Assembly: GCA_001270045.2 (NCBI GenBank)
Contig: DF970689.1
Span: 140,809-204,808 of the forward strand
DNA from: Bacteroidales bacterium 6E
GTDB lineage: Bacteria; Bacteroidota; Bacteroidia; Bacteroidales; Prolixibacteraceae
Direction: 5' to 3'
DNA length: 64,000 nt
This document shows positions 26,458-37,688 of this stretch, one piece after another (position 1 is the first letter of the stretch; every line of letters starts with the position of its first letter). Position numbers and translations under genes: made by a program. The notes below the pieces were generated by a model. It saw only the letters and a program-made list of their open reading frames with translations, did no database searches and was not told where the DNA came from.

Positions 26458-28002
26458 TCATGCGTACCACGAACGCTTCCTTTCTCCCAAGCTGTTCAGG
26501 ATGTCAATGGTTATATTAACATCATTGACAATCTGGAAATCGAACATTCCAACGCAAATGAAATCGGCCCCATTTTCGAATGCCCAGCGGAATCCGTCTT
26601 CAGGTGTAATGGCACCTGCTGCCAGAACCTTAAATCCCATTACAGGTACTTGTGCACGGTTGACAAACTCGACCGTACGGTCAGGAAACGGGCAAAAACA
26701 ATTGTCATGAAACCGGTTATGGTCAGGTGACTTAAAACCGTCCACTTCAAATGCTACCCTGTTCTCGCGGGGGTGTGCCGACCAGTAGTTATCGTGGTGC
26801 ATGGTTTTCATATAGTAGTCGGGGATGATGCCTTGTTCCTCACACGCAATGAAAGAATCGATAGTATGCGCACCCAGTCCGGCCACCAAGCCATGGCTTC
26901 TGATTTTTTCCATCATTTGGACGATCACCTCCATTTTTCTGTCACGAACCAGCCAGTCACACCAGTTGCCCTGAATCTGCAGGATATCGGCCCCGAAGTC
27001 GATCCCCTGGTTGATTTGCTCATAAATATCCCCCTTCTCCATGTTGGGGGCAACTTGTGAGATGATCTTGATCTTGCTTCCCGTCAGTTTTTTATACTTA
27101 ACCATGAGCGGGAACGACGGGAACCCGATATTGATGGTATTGATACCGGCCTTTTCTGCCAACATCAGTGTTTCATACACTTTCTTTTCAGTGTTGTAGG
27201 CTTTAAACAGTGAGGGCACATAAATCAGGTCCCTGGCATGAGCCCAGCCGCCAATCAGGTTTCCACCCATCACAAGGCGACTGATTTGATGATCGCCAAT
27301 CTTGCCGAAAGGAAGTTCACCTTTTAATTCCTTCAGCGCAACAGACTCGAGCTGGATGGTGGCCCCCGACATCACATCGGTTCCATACTTACGGTGCAGG
27401 TTAAAGGCTCCTGTTCCCATGATTCCCAATACCGGCAGGGTTGCCAGGTTTTTCAGGACTTCCCTACGGGAGGGATCAGTTGATGGGGCGGGGTCGGGTA
27501 TAGGCTCTTGTGTCAAATGTGATGATGACTCGTTTTTACCTCTCGTAAATATGGCCTGGATGCCATAACCGATTTTTTGACTGAAAATATAGTATAGAAG
27601 GACAAGGGCTTCCAAAAAGACCTTATCAACTATATAAAGTTGTCCTTCGGTTGACCTGAAAATGGAAGAACCAAAAGGAGGATAAGCAAAATAGTAAAGG
27701 GTTAGCAGCAGAAATCCGGCAATGGCTGCATAACGGACCAGAATCCCCGTGAACAGTGCCAGACCGATCAGTGTTAACCCATACATATTCATGAGATCGA
27801 CCACTCTGACCATGGTTTCTGATGAAGCAAGCCAATGGTAAAAGTTCTGAAACCATCCGCTGGTATTGACAAGGTAATTATAAGAGCTCCAGTTGCCGGC
27901 AGCTAGTTTTGATACACCTTCATAAAAAAAATGCCAGCCTATCGCCGCCCTTATAATTGTGATCAGCAACTTTTTCCAGTCTGTGGTTTTGATTGTGTCC
28001 AT
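26458..28002 (-). CDS. DoxX membrane domain fused to a TIM-barrel (aldo/keto reductase-like) domain
   Basis: Residues 1-150 are a DoxX-like four-helix membrane domain (IIRAAIGWHFFYEGVSKL, LIGLALFTGILVRYAAIAGFLLLTLYYFAYPP). A linker with a twin-arginine-like SRREVLKNLATLPVLGIMG segment (about residues 175-195) follows. Residues about 225-514 form a TIM barrel resembling aldo/keto reductase-like proteins (VMGGNLIGGWAHARD, LMLAEKAGINTINIG, GLGAHTIDSFIACEEQG, GFKVLAAGAITPEDGFRWAFENGADFICVGMF). The arrangement implies a membrane-anchored enzyme whose barrel side is uncertain. Substrate and cofactor are unknown. Confidence 0.78.
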   Translation of the reverse strand: MDTIKTTDWKKLLITIIRAAIGWHFFYEGVSKLAAGNWSSYNYLVNTSGWFQNFYHWLASSETMVRVVDLMNMYGLTLIGLALFTGILVRYAAIAGFLLLTLYYFAYPPFGSSIFRSTEGQLYIVDKVFLEALVLLYYIFSQKIGYGIQAIFTRGKNESSSHLTQEPIPDPAPSTDPSRREVLKNLATLPVLGIMGTGAFNLHRKYGTDVMSGATIQLESVALKELKGELPFGKIGDHQISRLVMGGNLIGGWAHARDLIYVPSLFKAYNTEKKVYETLMLAEKAGINTINIGFPSFPLMVKYKKLTGSKIKIISQVAPNMEKGDIYEQINQGIDFGADILQIQGNWCDWLVRDRKMEVIVQMMEKIRSHGLVAGLGAHTIDSFIACEEQGIIPDYYMKTMHHDNYWSAHPRENRVAFEVDGFKSPDHNRFHDNCFCPFPDRTVEFVNRAQVPVMGFKVLAAGAITPEDGFRWAFENGADFICVGMFDFQIVNDVNITIDILNSLGERKRSWYA

Positions 28003-28026
28003 TGGTTTAAAATATTTGGTTTGGTT

Positions 28027-30033
<2,007 letters not shown>

Positions 30034-30048
30034 TCAGCCAAAAAATGT

Positions 30049-30834
30049 TTACAGGCTGTCGTAATAGCTGACAACCTGGGTAAGTTCTTCGTCAGTTTTC
30101 AGTTTCAGTTTATTCTTTTTGATAAAACCCTCAATTTCGGGGGCTTTGTCTGCAAACATTCCAGCGACTGCCTTCGCGTTGGTTTTCACCTTCTCGGGCT
30201 GACCATCCCCCTTTTTGATGAAATACTGAATATCGGAAACAAATTCATCATACCGGCGGTTTGGACTGTATGCTTTCTGGTAATCGGCTGCCTTGAAATG
30301 CTTGACAGGTAATTTGTAAAGTACCGACTCTTCATTGTATAAGACCTGGAAATATATCTTTTCGCCTTTGGGACCCAAATCCGACACAAAATAGGCATAT
30401 CCTTCAGGGGCTTCCGAATCTTCAATCATAAATGCATTGATGTGTGATGGCGACAAGGACGAAGGTTCTCCATCCTCCATCCTGACAAGCAACTGGCCAT
30501 TGACGCAGTCATAATTAAGCAATAGGGGCATTGCCTGGTCCATACCAGAAACAATGACTGCGCCTTTTTGCCATTCCGGGAATAGATATGGAGATCCCTT
30601 TACTCCCTCGTATCGGGTATCAAAGGTTTGAATGATTCCAACGCCTGTATGGGCAAATTTCTGGAGAAACTGGTTGGCACTTTGCCAGTAGGCTGAGTTG
30701 ATAAGCGATTCCCTGGCTTCTTTCTTGTTCATTTCCTGTTTCAGGATATCAAGAAACTGGTCCTGTTCCTGAGCTCGCAAGCCCAAAGTCGCCAAGACCA
30801 TCACAATGGTTAATACAGCAGTTTTCATGAGCAC
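30049..30834 (-). CDS. Exported protein of unknown function
   Basis: I do not recognise this family. It has a signal peptide (ending LGLRAQ) and then a mature protein of about 240 residues with mixed alpha/beta character (GVGIIQTFDTRYEGVKGSPYLFPEW, GYAYFVSDLGPKGEKIYFQVLYNEESVLYKLPVKHFK). There are no catalytic motifs or membrane helices. It lies 15 bases upstream of ligA on the same strand and may be cotranscribed with it, although no shared function is evident. The second Met (30828) is an equally good start. Confidence 0.75.
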   Translation of the reverse strand: MLMKTAVLTIVMVLATLGLRAQEQDQFLDILKQEMNKKEARESLINSAYWQSANQFLQKFAHTGVGIIQTFDTRYEGVKGSPYLFPEWQKGAVIVSGMDQAMPLLLNYDCVNGQLLVRMEDGEPSSLSPSHINAFMIEDSEAPEGYAYFVSDLGPKGEKIYFQVLYNEESVLYKLPVKHFKAADYQKAYSPNRRYDEFVSDIQYFIKKGDGQPEKVKTNAKAVAGMFADKAPEIEGFIKKNKLKLKTDEELTQVVSYYDSL

Positions 30835-30938
30835 TATATTTTGTTTCTGACGAAATTAACTCAAAATCTTAAATAATGTTGAAAACAATGACAGAATCAG
30901 TGACCCTCCTCGAAACATATTTGTACCTTTGTTGGCGA

Positions 30939-31095
30939 AATGGTTCATTTTAGAATGATCAAAAGGGAATCCGGTGTAAGACCGGAGCTGTGCCCGCAGC
31001 TGTAATCCCCTCAAAGATTGTTGTTTAAATGCCACTGTATAACTCAAAATTACGGGAAGGCAGCAGCGATCGGGGAAAGCCAGAAGACCTGCCAT
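30939..31095 (+). promoter_or_regulatory. Cobalamin riboswitch (AdoCbl/B12 class)
   Basis: The conserved core is complete: AAAAGGGAA (30961 onward), GGTG...CC, CCCGC-AGCTGT (30993-31003), TGCCACTG, GGAAGG, and the B12 box AGCCAGAAGACCTGCC at 31078-31093. A Bacteroidota -7 element TACCTTTG at 30924-30931 would start transcription about 30938. A downstream hairpin (GGGAATAAAA at 31113-31122 with TTTTATTTCCC at 31144-31154) may be the expression platform. It lies directly before the B12-acquisition genes, which are expected to be repressed when cobalamin is plentiful. Confidence 0.95.
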
Positions 31096-31177
31096 TTATT
31101 AAAAATGCTTTCGGGAATAAAAGCGAAGGTGACAAGCCTGAAGTTTTATTTCCCTGTGTTTAAAAAACAATCGGGGA

Positions 31178-33550
31178 ATGAAAAGATTAATTCTATTTGC
31201 GGCTCTATGGGCTTTGGTGTTTTCGTCGGTGGCACAGAATAACCGTACCACGCGTGTGCTGGAATACTTTCCGGCCCCAGGGCAGTTTATCAACAATCCA
31301 CTGATAGGTACACCTGGTGCTGCAGAAGCCATGCTTACTGATCCTGACGCATTTGTATCGCTTGGCTCTTTCGGTGGTTATATTGTGCTTGGTTTTGAAA
31401 ATCCGGTATTGAACCACCCCGAAAATCCCTATGGTATCGACTTTACGATATTCGGAAATGCATTTGCCGGATCATCTGAAGCTGGCATAATCTGGGTGAT
31501 GAAAGATGAAAACAATAACCAGCTTCCCGACGACAGGTGGTACCAGATCGCGGGTAGCAGCCATCACCATCCCGAAACCAGGCATAACGCTTCAATAACC
31601 TGGTGGCCAATGGAAGACGGTGCAGCCGGTTGGAAAAATGAGCATGGCGAGCAAGGTCTGTTATTGAAAAACGAATTTCATGCACAGTCTTATTATCCAA
31701 TCCCTTCCAATTTTTCATCTTATCCCCAGGACAGTGTCAGGTTCAGAGGCACCTTGCTGGGCCATTCTTCCATGATTATGAATAACCAGATTGTCCTACC
31801 TACGCAGGCGTTTGGGTATGCCGACAACCAGCCCGTTATTCGCGGAGTTGACAGATCGATTCCAGATAATCCCTATACTACCGGAGTTCGGGAAGGCGCA
31901 GGTGGTGATCCGGTGGATATCTCATGGGCTGTCGATTCAGCCGGGAACTATGTCGACCTCGATCAGATTGATTTTGTTAAAATAGTCACCGGGGCACTGT
32001 CTGACCTTGGAGTTTTGGGAGAAATTTCGACAGAAATCAGCGGGGCATGGGCTACCCGCCCCACAGGCCAAAAAGGAAAAGAGACCCTGAATGTCATTCA
32101 CCCGCACAAACAGATAATGGCTATCCAAGATACCATGACCCTATATGCCGACTTTTTCGTCAAAGGCAAAAGGGTATCCCAGACATTTGTTTTTGAAAAT
32201 TCCGACAGGACAAAAGCCGACATCTCCCCGCAGGGGACCATCACTGCCATAGATGGCGGAACTATCCGGGTGTTGGTTAGTCCTGAAGGATTTCCTGACG
32301 ATTCGGCTTCAACGGAGATTTATATCCAAAAACCGGTAACCATCCATTTGGATGGGCTTGAAAACATGATGCCAATCGGCACAAGACAGGATATTTCGCC
32401 AGTCCTTTACGATCAGAATGGAATAAAAATGGCCGGTATCCAATGGGGCATAATCAATCATACTCCGGAGCTGATTAAGATAGACTCAGGGAATAATGGT
32501 TATTCCCTGACTGCCTTGGCGCCAGGTGAAGCAAAACTGGAGGTTTATCCCGTAAAATATTCGTATATCAGGGAGTTACGTAATGTTGTAATCATGGATT
32601 CAGGAGTGAAGACACTTATTTATGGTTCTGCAAAAACCATGTTGGACAATCTGGTTCCATTTCAGTGGATGGTTGCCGAACCTGTTATTCTGAACAGTTA
32701 TGTGGAAAACAGAAAACGTGATTATGGAACGGGCCAGGGAAAAAATGCAGCTGAAGTTGTGGCTGGCATGTTGAAAAGCAACTCACTTAATTTTACTTTC
32801 CGGGAGGAGATTGGATCCGACACCTTACTTTATCTCTATTCCATCGAAAAGGATGGTCTCTTTACCTATGGCTGGGGAGGAAAAACGGAGCCTTCAGCAT
32901 TTGCCCGTTCATGGATTCTCAGACATAATGGAGAGAGTTACTTTCATTCCTGGGAAAGAATCAATGTTCTTCCGGGTGATACCCTGTTATTATATCATGT
33001 TGACAATATTTTGAAAGACTGGCAATTAACCATTCTTGATTCAACCAAAGATTCCATTAATGCTGACGAATCAATCGAACTCAACTATCATCGCATCCAA
33101 TGTCATCGTGATGTCGATGGGAAGATTATTGAAACGGAGCTTACAGGCATGCAAAATCAGCCTGTATACATCAATGACGACCAGTCTCCTATTACTTATA
33201 CCGATATTTATGGTAATGCTTCGTTCGTGCCTGAAATTGAGCCTCCTTTCACTGTTTGGTCTGGCCCGGATGCCATTTCGATTTTACCGGCACTCATAAC
33301 AAACACTACTTTCAATTATGGACTGAATCTTCAGTTATTCCCCAATCCTGCATTTGACAAGGTAACCATTTTGGGAATTGAAAATGAGGCAATGATCCGG
33401 GTAACTGATATGACTGGCCGCCTGATTTATCTGGGTAATTTGACATCGATGGATCATGTTCTGTCGGTCAAGGAATGGGAGGGTGGTTTATACCTTGTTG
33501 AGCTTCGGTCTGGCAAGGAGTCAATACGAATTAAATTATTGAAGCAATGA
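31178..33550 (+). CDS. B12-regulated T9SS surface protein with DUF4430 (transcobalamin-like) region
   Basis: First gene after the cobalamin riboswitch. After a signal peptide (to SVAQ), residues about 20-290 are a beta-rich domain seen in 'cell surface proteins' of Bacteroidota B12 loci (VSLGSFGGYIVLGFENPV, DFTIFGNAFAGSSEAGIIWVM). Ig-like/BACON-type segments follow (about 310-480). Residues about 540-615 resemble DUF4430, the transcobalamin-like C-terminal domain (DTLLYLYSIEKDGLFTYGWGGK, GDTLLLYHVDN). The last 75 residues are a T9SS sorting domain (LFPNPAFDKVTI, VTDMTGRLIYL, GGLYLVELRSG). It is likely a surface-exposed cobalamin-capturing protein. Its stop overlaps the btuB-like start by 4 bases. 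Confidence 0.82.
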   Translation: MKRLILFAALWALVFSSVAQNNRTTRVLEYFPAPGQFINNPLIGTPGAAEAMLTDPDAFVSLGSFGGYIVLGFENPVLNHPENPYGIDFTIFGNAFAGSSEAGIIWVMKDENNNQLPDDRWYQIAGSSHHHPETRHNASITWWPMEDGAAGWKNEHGEQGLLLKNEFHAQSYYPIPSNFSSYPQDSVRFRGTLLGHSSMIMNNQIVLPTQAFGYADNQPVIRGVDRSIPDNPYTTGVREGAGGDPVDISWAVDSAGNYVDLDQIDFVKIVTGALSDLGVLGEISTEISGAWATRPTGQKGKETLNVIHPHKQIMAIQDTMTLYADFFVKGKRVSQTFVFENSDRTKADISPQGTITAIDGGTIRVLVSPEGFPDDSASTEIYIQKPVTIHLDGLENMMPIGTRQDISPVLYDQNGIKMAGIQWGIINHTPELIKIDSGNNGYSLTALAPGEAKLEVYPVKYSYIRELRNVVIMDSGVKTLIYGSAKTMLDNLVPFQWMVAEPVILNSYVENRKRDYGTGQGKNAAEVVAGMLKSNSLNFTFREEIGSDTLLYLYSIEKDGLFTYGWGGKTEPSAFARSWILRHNGESYFHSWERINVLPGDTLLLYHVDNILKDWQLTILDSTKDSINADESIELNYHRIQCHRDVDGKIIETELTGMQNQPVYINDDQSPITYTDIYGNASFVPEIEPPFTVWSGPDAISILPALITNTTFNYGLNLQLFPNPAFDKVTILGIENEAMIRVTDMTGRLIYLGNLTSMDHVLSVKEWEGGLYLVELRSGKESIRIKLLKQ

Positions 33551-35502
33551 GGGTTATTATATTGATAATCATTTGCTTTATGTGTACAGCCAACCTTTTG
33601 GCCCAGGGATTGCGTGATACTACCATCCGTATAAAAGAAGTAGATGTGGTTGCAAAACGTTTTCCCGGAGATATCGGTTTGAGCCGAAGCCGTCCCGATT
33701 CCATGGCGCTTGTTTCAACCATGACTGTCCAGTTATCTGACCTGCTGGCAGGATACACACCGATCTTTATTAAAAGTTATGGAAACGGATCTGTAGCCAC
33801 AGCCAGCTTCAGGGGAACGGCAGCCTCTCACACCCAATTGATTTGGAACGGGCTTAACCTGAACAGCCCAATGCGCGGATCGGCAGATCTCTCACTCATA
33901 CCGGTGGCTTTTATTGACGACGCATGGTTACTCCATGGCGGTAGTTCAATGACCGAAACTTCAGGATCATTGGGTGGAAGCATTCATTTGGCCAACAAAC
34001 CAGACTGGGCGGCTGGCAAAAGTGCCTCGTTGATGATGGAAAGAGCTTCTTTCAATACAGGTCGGTATATGGCTAAAATTCAGACTGGCAAAGGTCACTT
34101 CAGATCAGTCAACCGACTAATGGCAGATCATTCAGACAATACCATACCTTTTTATAATGCAGGAGTCCTTCCCACCAGAAAGGATACCCTGAAAAATGCT
34201 GATTATACAAAATATGCAGTATTACAGGAGTTTTATGTACGGCTGAAAGATGAAAAAATGGTCGCATCGAGACTCTGGTTTCAGGAAAGTGACAGGAACT
34301 TGCCCCAACTTATGTCGTATGAAGGAGCCCGGCGCAACGAATACCAGAAGGACCGGCAGTTCAGGGCACAACTGGAATACCGTGATTTCTCGGTGAAACG
34401 CCAGATACACGGTTCCAGCGGATATAACCATACGAGAATGCACTATTTTCGCGAAGCACCAGATATCAAATATATAAATGATGATGCGTTAAGCATTGAA
34501 CAAAGCTGGTATAACCGCTTTAAGATCAGCATGAATATTTCTGAAAGGTGGTCCTTCACTACGACCACAGAAATGAACTACCATCGGGTGGAGGCTGAGA
34601 ATATCGCGCGAAACAGCGGATACGACCAAGATCGGCTGGAAGGAGGCATCTTGCTGCATGGTCAATGGCAAGCCACAGAGAGACTGGGTCTTTCCCTTCT
34701 GAACAGAAGCGAATATTACGACCGGAAATGGGTACCATTTATCCCTTCCGGAGGTTTTGAATTGCAGATGTCAGGTCAAATCCCTGTAGTGCTGAAAGCA
34801 AACATCTCGGGAAATTACCATAAACCTTCATTAAACGACCTGTACTGGATTCCAGGAGGTAATTCTGGATTGAAGGCTGAAAAAGGGATAACCTCAGACC
34901 TGTCGGTGGCGATGGAAAGTCCTGCCAAAGGCCTGTGGAATCAGGAAATCACCTTTTTCTATTCCCTGATTGATAATTGGATCATGTGGCAACCTTCAAC
35001 CAGCGGGGCATGGTATTGGGAGGCCAATAATGTAAAAAAAGTCCTGTCAAGAGGATTGGAATACCAGTTCAGCAGCCAAATGAATTTAAGAAAAGGCATC
35101 ATCAGGGTAAACGGAAATTATGCCTTTACCCGGACTACAAATGAAAATGCAGTACCATCGGTTGACCAATCGAGAGGCAAACAGCTGATATATATTCCCA
35201 AACATTCCGGGAATCTCCATTTGGCATGGTCTTTCAGGTCATTAACTTTCCGTGGGGAAACATCCTATACCGGCAGGAGGTATACCCAGTCATCAAACGA
35301 ATACACGCATTATGAGAATGTGTTAAACCCATTCTGGGTGACAGGGTGTTCGGCAGAACGAATTTTCAGGTTTTCCAATTTTGACCTGACAACCCGGATC
35401 AAGGTTCACAACCTGCTGGGTGCCAACTACCAGCAAATCTTATGGAGACCTATGCCCGGCCGTCATTATTCATTTACTCTTGGCTTGCAATGGAAAAACT
35501 GA
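33547..35502 (+). CDS. btuB: BtuB-type TonB-dependent vitamin B12 receptor
   Basis: A 651-residue outer-membrane receptor with a signal peptide (to LLAQG), a TonB-box region (IRIKEVDVVAKR) and a plug domain (TVQLSDLLAGYTPIFIKSYGNGSVATASFRGTAASHTQLIWNGLNLNSP, GSSMTETSGSLGGSIHLAN). A 22-strand barrel ends in YSFTLGLQWKN. Its place under a cobalamin riboswitch and beside a BtuG-like protein supports B12 as substrate. It overlaps both neighbours, so the genes are translationally coupled. It is smaller than SusC proteins and lacks the carboxypeptidase-regulatory domain, which fits BtuB. Confidence 0.88.
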   Translation: MRVIILIIICFMCTANLLAQGLRDTTIRIKEVDVVAKRFPGDIGLSRSRPDSMALVSTMTVQLSDLLAGYTPIFIKSYGNGSVATASFRGTAASHTQLIWNGLNLNSPMRGSADLSLIPVAFIDDAWLLHGGSSMTETSGSLGGSIHLANKPDWAAGKSASLMMERASFNTGRYMAKIQTGKGHFRSVNRLMADHSDNTIPFYNAGVLPTRKDTLKNADYTKYAVLQEFYVRLKDEKMVASRLWFQESDRNLPQLMSYEGARRNEYQKDRQFRAQLEYRDFSVKRQIHGSSGYNHTRMHYFREAPDIKYINDDALSIEQSWYNRFKISMNISERWSFTTTTEMNYHRVEAENIARNSGYDQDRLEGGILLHGQWQATERLGLSLLNRSEYYDRKWVPFIPSGGFELQMSGQIPVVLKANISGNYHKPSLNDLYWIPGGNSGLKAEKGITSDLSVAMESPAKGLWNQEITFFYSLIDNWIMWQPSTSGAWYWEANNVKKVLSRGLEYQFSSQMNLRKGIIRVNGNYAFTRTTNENAVPSVDQSRGKQLIYIPKHSGNLHLAWSFRSLTFRGETSYTGRRYTQSSNEYTHYENVLNPFWVTGCSAERIFRFSNFDLTTRIKVHNLLGANYQQILWRPMPGRHYSFTLGLQWKN

Positions 35503-36572
35503 TACAAAACATCATATGGCTCTGCACAGGTGTTTTCCTGTTGATTGCCTGCGAAAAGGAACCTGTTGAAACCGTGTTTGAAGAATTGGGGAACAGGAAT
35601 GGGGTATTTATTTCTTGCGAGGGCAATTTTATGTATGGGAATGCCTCCCTTTCATTCTACGACAAGGAAGAAAAGGAAGTATTCAACCAGGTCTTTTATG
35701 CCAGAAACAGGGCTCCCCTGGGAGACGTGGCCCATTCGGTAACCATATACGGCAATCAGGTCTATATTGTGCTGAACAACTCAGGAAAAATTGTGGTGGC
35801 GGATCCCCGATCACTGGAATATAAAGGTGCAATCAAGGGATTGGTTTCTCCAAGATATGTTCACTTTATAAGTGACTCCAAGGCTTATGTCAGTGACCTG
35901 TATGGCGGAAGAATTACGATCTTCAATCCTGCAACACTGTCGGTTACCGGAACCATACAGCTTCCTGATGGCAAACCACAGTCGGCAGGTCATCCTACCG
36001 AGACTTTCGTTGAAACCATGGGTAAAGTGTTCGTGACATGCTGGGCTTACGACGAATATGTCATGATTATTGATCCTGTTTCCGATACAGTGATAGATTC
36101 AGTTAAAGTTCCTTACCAACCTAAGAAGATGGTAAAAGATGCCAATGGCAAGCTTTGGGTCCTGACTGACGGTAATTTCAACAACCTGGCAGGAAACGCT
36201 GAAAAACCAGCAATAGTCAAGATTGATCCTGCCACTCATACGGTAGAAATGATATTACGTTGGGACATTCATAAAGCGTATGCAGGAGACCTGAGAACCA
36301 ATCCTGCCGGTGATACATTGTATATTATGGCCGGAGATATTTTTAAAATGTCGGTTCAAGCCCGCAAGCTTCCTATTGAGCCATGGATCCGGTCAGGAAA
36401 CCGTCGTTTTTTCAGCATGGGTGTAGATCCCTTAAACGGTGAAGTATACGTCTCAGACGCCTTGGATTACATGCAGAATGCCATGGTTTACCGCCACACC
36501 TATGGGGGTAACGTTATTGATTCCTTCAGGGTAGGAGTGAACCCGGGAGATTATTATTTCAACAACCATTAA
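35490..36572 (+). CDS. btuG: BtuG-like beta-propeller surface lipoprotein (DUF5074/YncE-like)
   Basis: The chosen ATG (35490) overlaps the end of btuB by 13 bases and gives a clean lipoprotein signal (LLIAC). The open frame back to 35442 merely reads into btuB. The mature protein has repeated YncE-like blades (SVTIYGNQVYIVLNNSGKIVVADPRSLEYKGAIKGL, SKAYVSDLYGGRITIFNPATLSVTGTI, KVFVTCWAYDEYVMIIDPVSDTVIDSV, NGEVYVSDALDY), consistent with a seven-bladed propeller. In Bacteroides, BtuG caps BtuB on the cell surface and binds B12 very tightly. The same gene order here supports that role. Confidence 0.84.
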   Translation: MEKLIQNIIWLCTGVFLLIACEKEPVETVFEELGNRNGVFISCEGNFMYGNASLSFYDKEEKEVFNQVFYARNRAPLGDVAHSVTIYGNQVYIVLNNSGKIVVADPRSLEYKGAIKGLVSPRYVHFISDSKAYVSDLYGGRITIFNPATLSVTGTIQLPDGKPQSAGHPTETFVETMGKVFVTCWAYDEYVMIIDPVSDTVIDSVKVPYQPKKMVKDANGKLWVLTDGNFNNLAGNAEKPAIVKIDPATHTVEMILRWDIHKAYAGDLRTNPAGDTLYIMAGDIFKMSVQARKLPIEPWIRSGNRRFFSMGVDPLNGEVYVSDALDYMQNAMVYRHTYGGNVIDSFRVGVNPGDYYFNNH

Positions 36573-36584
36573 TATTCAAACATT

Positions 36585-37559
36585 ATGCAAAAATTTACTT
36601 TCCTGGCCTTAATCATGTTTCTTAACCTCTATTCATTTGCACAACCAGCCACCACTTTTGAAGAGTTGTCGTTACCAACCGAAAAATACTGGAATGGTTC
36701 TGATGGATCAGGTAAATTTACAAGTGGAGGCTTCACTTTTTTCAACAATTATAATGAAGCCTGGGCAAGTTGGGTAGGCTTTTCATATTCGGCTGTTACT
36801 GACACGATAACTCCAGGATGGGGCAACCAATATAGCGCCATAACAGGTTCCGGGGTTGGGAATTCAGAAAAATACGGGGTAGGATATGCATCTGGTACTA
36901 CAAAAATTTCATTGGAAAATCCGGATTCGGTGAAAGGATTCTACGTGACAAACAGCACATATTCCTATCTTACCATCAGGTATGGGGATGATTTCAGCAA
37001 AAAATTCGGTGGCTCAAGCGGTACCGATCCCGACTACTTTTCCCTGATCATTTATGGTCTCGATACTGATGGGGACACAACGGGCCAGGTAGTGTTCAGA
37101 CTGGCAGATTTCACCTCCGACAATCCCGAAGAGGATTACATCCTGAAAACCTGGGAGTGGGTAAGTCTTGATTCCCTGGGAGTGGTAAGTGAACTTCATT
37201 TCGCCATGGAATCGACTGATAATTCATCATGGGGAATGAATAACCCAGCCTACTTTTGCATTGACAATCTGAATCTCAGGCAAGTAATCACAAATGTAGC
37301 CACCGAAGTGCTTGAAATGGAACAGAGTTTAGCATGGCCTAATCCATTTACGAACCATTTCAGTCTTAAAATTCCAGCCGGACAATTCGAAATAACCGTG
37401 ACAGATCTATATGGCAGGAGATATATGCAGAGAAACGTACTTGGAAACAATACATTAACCATCAATGAACTTTCAGAAGTGCCGGCGGGTATTTATCTTG
37501 TAAAAATAACCAGCGAGATTGGACATCAGCAGACAATAAAACTCTTGAAAAGCAAATAA
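36585..37559 (+). CDS. T9SS-exported DUF4465 protein of the B12 operon
   Basis: The signal peptide ends in SFAQP. Residues about 22-235 match DUF4465 (FEELSLPTEKYWNGSDGSGKFTSGGFTFFNN, WGNQYSAITGSGVGNSEKYGVGY, VKGFYVTNSTYSYLTIRYGDDFSKKFGG, ESTDNSSWGMNNPAYFCIDNL). The C-terminal 75 residues are a T9SS sorting domain (AWPNPFTNHFSLKI, GIYLVKITSEIG). DUF4465 proteins recur in Bacteroidota B12 loci and some appear to bind cobalamin. The gene starts 12 bases after the BtuG-like stop and completes the operon. Confidence 0.8.
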   Translation: MQKFTFLALIMFLNLYSFAQPATTFEELSLPTEKYWNGSDGSGKFTSGGFTFFNNYNEAWASWVGFSYSAVTDTITPGWGNQYSAITGSGVGNSEKYGVGYASGTTKISLENPDSVKGFYVTNSTYSYLTIRYGDDFSKKFGGSSGTDPDYFSLIIYGLDTDGDTTGQVVFRLADFTSDNPEEDYILKTWEWVSLDSLGVVSELHFAMESTDNSSWGMNNPAYFCIDNLNLRQVITNVATEVLEMEQSLAWPNPFTNHFSLKIPAGQFEITVTDLYGRRYMQRNVLGNNTLTINELSEVPAGIYLVKITSEIGHQQTIKLLKSK

Positions 37560-37632
37560 TAATTATTTGAATGATCATCATATGGTCAATCTATCGTATC
37601 TGTTAATAATCAAAAAAAAGACATCACAGTAT

Positions 37633-37663
37633 TTTGTTGGTTCTGGATTATAATGTTATTTTG
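37633..37663 (+). promoter_or_regulatory. Bacteroidota-type promoter of the SlyD-like gene
   Basis: TTTG at 37633-37636 and TTATTTTG at 37656-37663, separated by exactly 19 bases, match the -33/-7 consensus except for one base. Initiation near 37670 would give a short leader to the start at 37689. This separates the gene from the B12 operon. Confidence 0.5.
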
Positions 37664-37688
37664 CACGATATTTTAAAATGATGTATTA

